Source of the DNA: an uncultured Bacilli bacterium
GTDB taxonomy: Bacteria; Bacillota_I; Bacilli_A; RFN20; CAG-288
Direction of reading: 5' to 3'
DNA length: 64,000 bases
Assembly (NCBI GenBank): GCA_944349335.1
Contig: CALVMW010000002.1
Span: forward strand, 1 to 64,000
The translations under genes were made by a program, and so were the position numbers. Positions 63,949-64,000 of the stretch are shown piece after piece; the first letter of the stretch is position 1, and the number at the start of each line of letters is the position of its first letter. The notes under the pieces were generated by a model. It saw only the letters and a program-made list of their open reading frames with translations. It was not told the origin of the DNA and searched no databases.

Positions 63949-64000
63949 CTATTTGATATATATGCAATTTTAAGATTGTTTTTACAGAAAATCTGTGTAT

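Overview
The window reads as chromosome from a low-GC, Gram-positive-type bacterium. I infer a Bacilli lineage close to the Mollicutes (RF39-, Acholeplasma- or Erysipelotrichia-like), probably host-associated. The support is: strongly A+T-rich sequence; TGG for Trp and TGA used as a stop; many small lipoproteins with a lipobox Cys; a zinc-type S14; no L30 gene in the spc operon; and a CIRCE-controlled clpB. The exact taxon cannot be fixed from this window.

Layout. (1) 1-1130: the 3' remnant of a large serine recombinase, an 18-C tract, and a 200-bp element with terminal inverted repeats. (2) 1024-4430: a tRNA-Leu, a surface protein with Ig-like repeats, a tRNA cluster (Arg, Arg, Leu) and a frameshifted lipoprotein. 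(3) 4440-13990: an accessory region. It holds a 466-bp perfect direct repeat (4941-5406 and 8868-9333) carrying the promoter, signal peptide and N-terminal module of a secreted toxin-like protein. Between the copies lie a chimeric methylase-N/HNH gene, a fused ATPase-TOPRIM (PARIS-like) gene and GC-richer conjugative-element scraps. After the second copy comes the intact toxin-like gene with an overlapping immunity candidate, then prophage scraps (terminase, portal) interrupted by a second compact toxin/immunity-like pair. (4) 13990-24510: lipoproteins, an aldo/keto reductase with two 4Fe-4S motifs, a DNA alkyltransferase, a frameshifted alpha/beta hydrolase, a WYL regulator and a methyltransferase-like protein. 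(5) 24679-39750: the merged S10-spc-alpha ribosomal operon from one promoter with a structured leader to one strong terminator, including secY, adk, map, infA and rpoA. (6) 39762-50583: housekeeping genes: cmk, der, gpsA, hup, a DnaD-like gene, nth, clpB, a hydrolase and tyrS. (7) 50643-60518: a cluster of unrecognised small membrane proteins, hemW, a Fic-like protein, lepA, a nuclease-helicase and a Sel1-repeat protein. (8) 60720-64000: tRNA-Phe, then a decayed locus (structured leader with terminator, MoxR-type ATPase fragment, MetK N-terminal fragment), a PadR/HAAS pair, and an Rhs-core tail followed by a membrane protein.

How it works together. The ribosomal block and the genes after it form a stable translation, export and nucleotide core. 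The ends of the window, and especially 4.4-14 kb, are turnover zones where toxins, immunity genes, phage defence and mobile-element debris have been shuffled. The most interesting part is the nested defence/toxin arrangement at 4941-10870.
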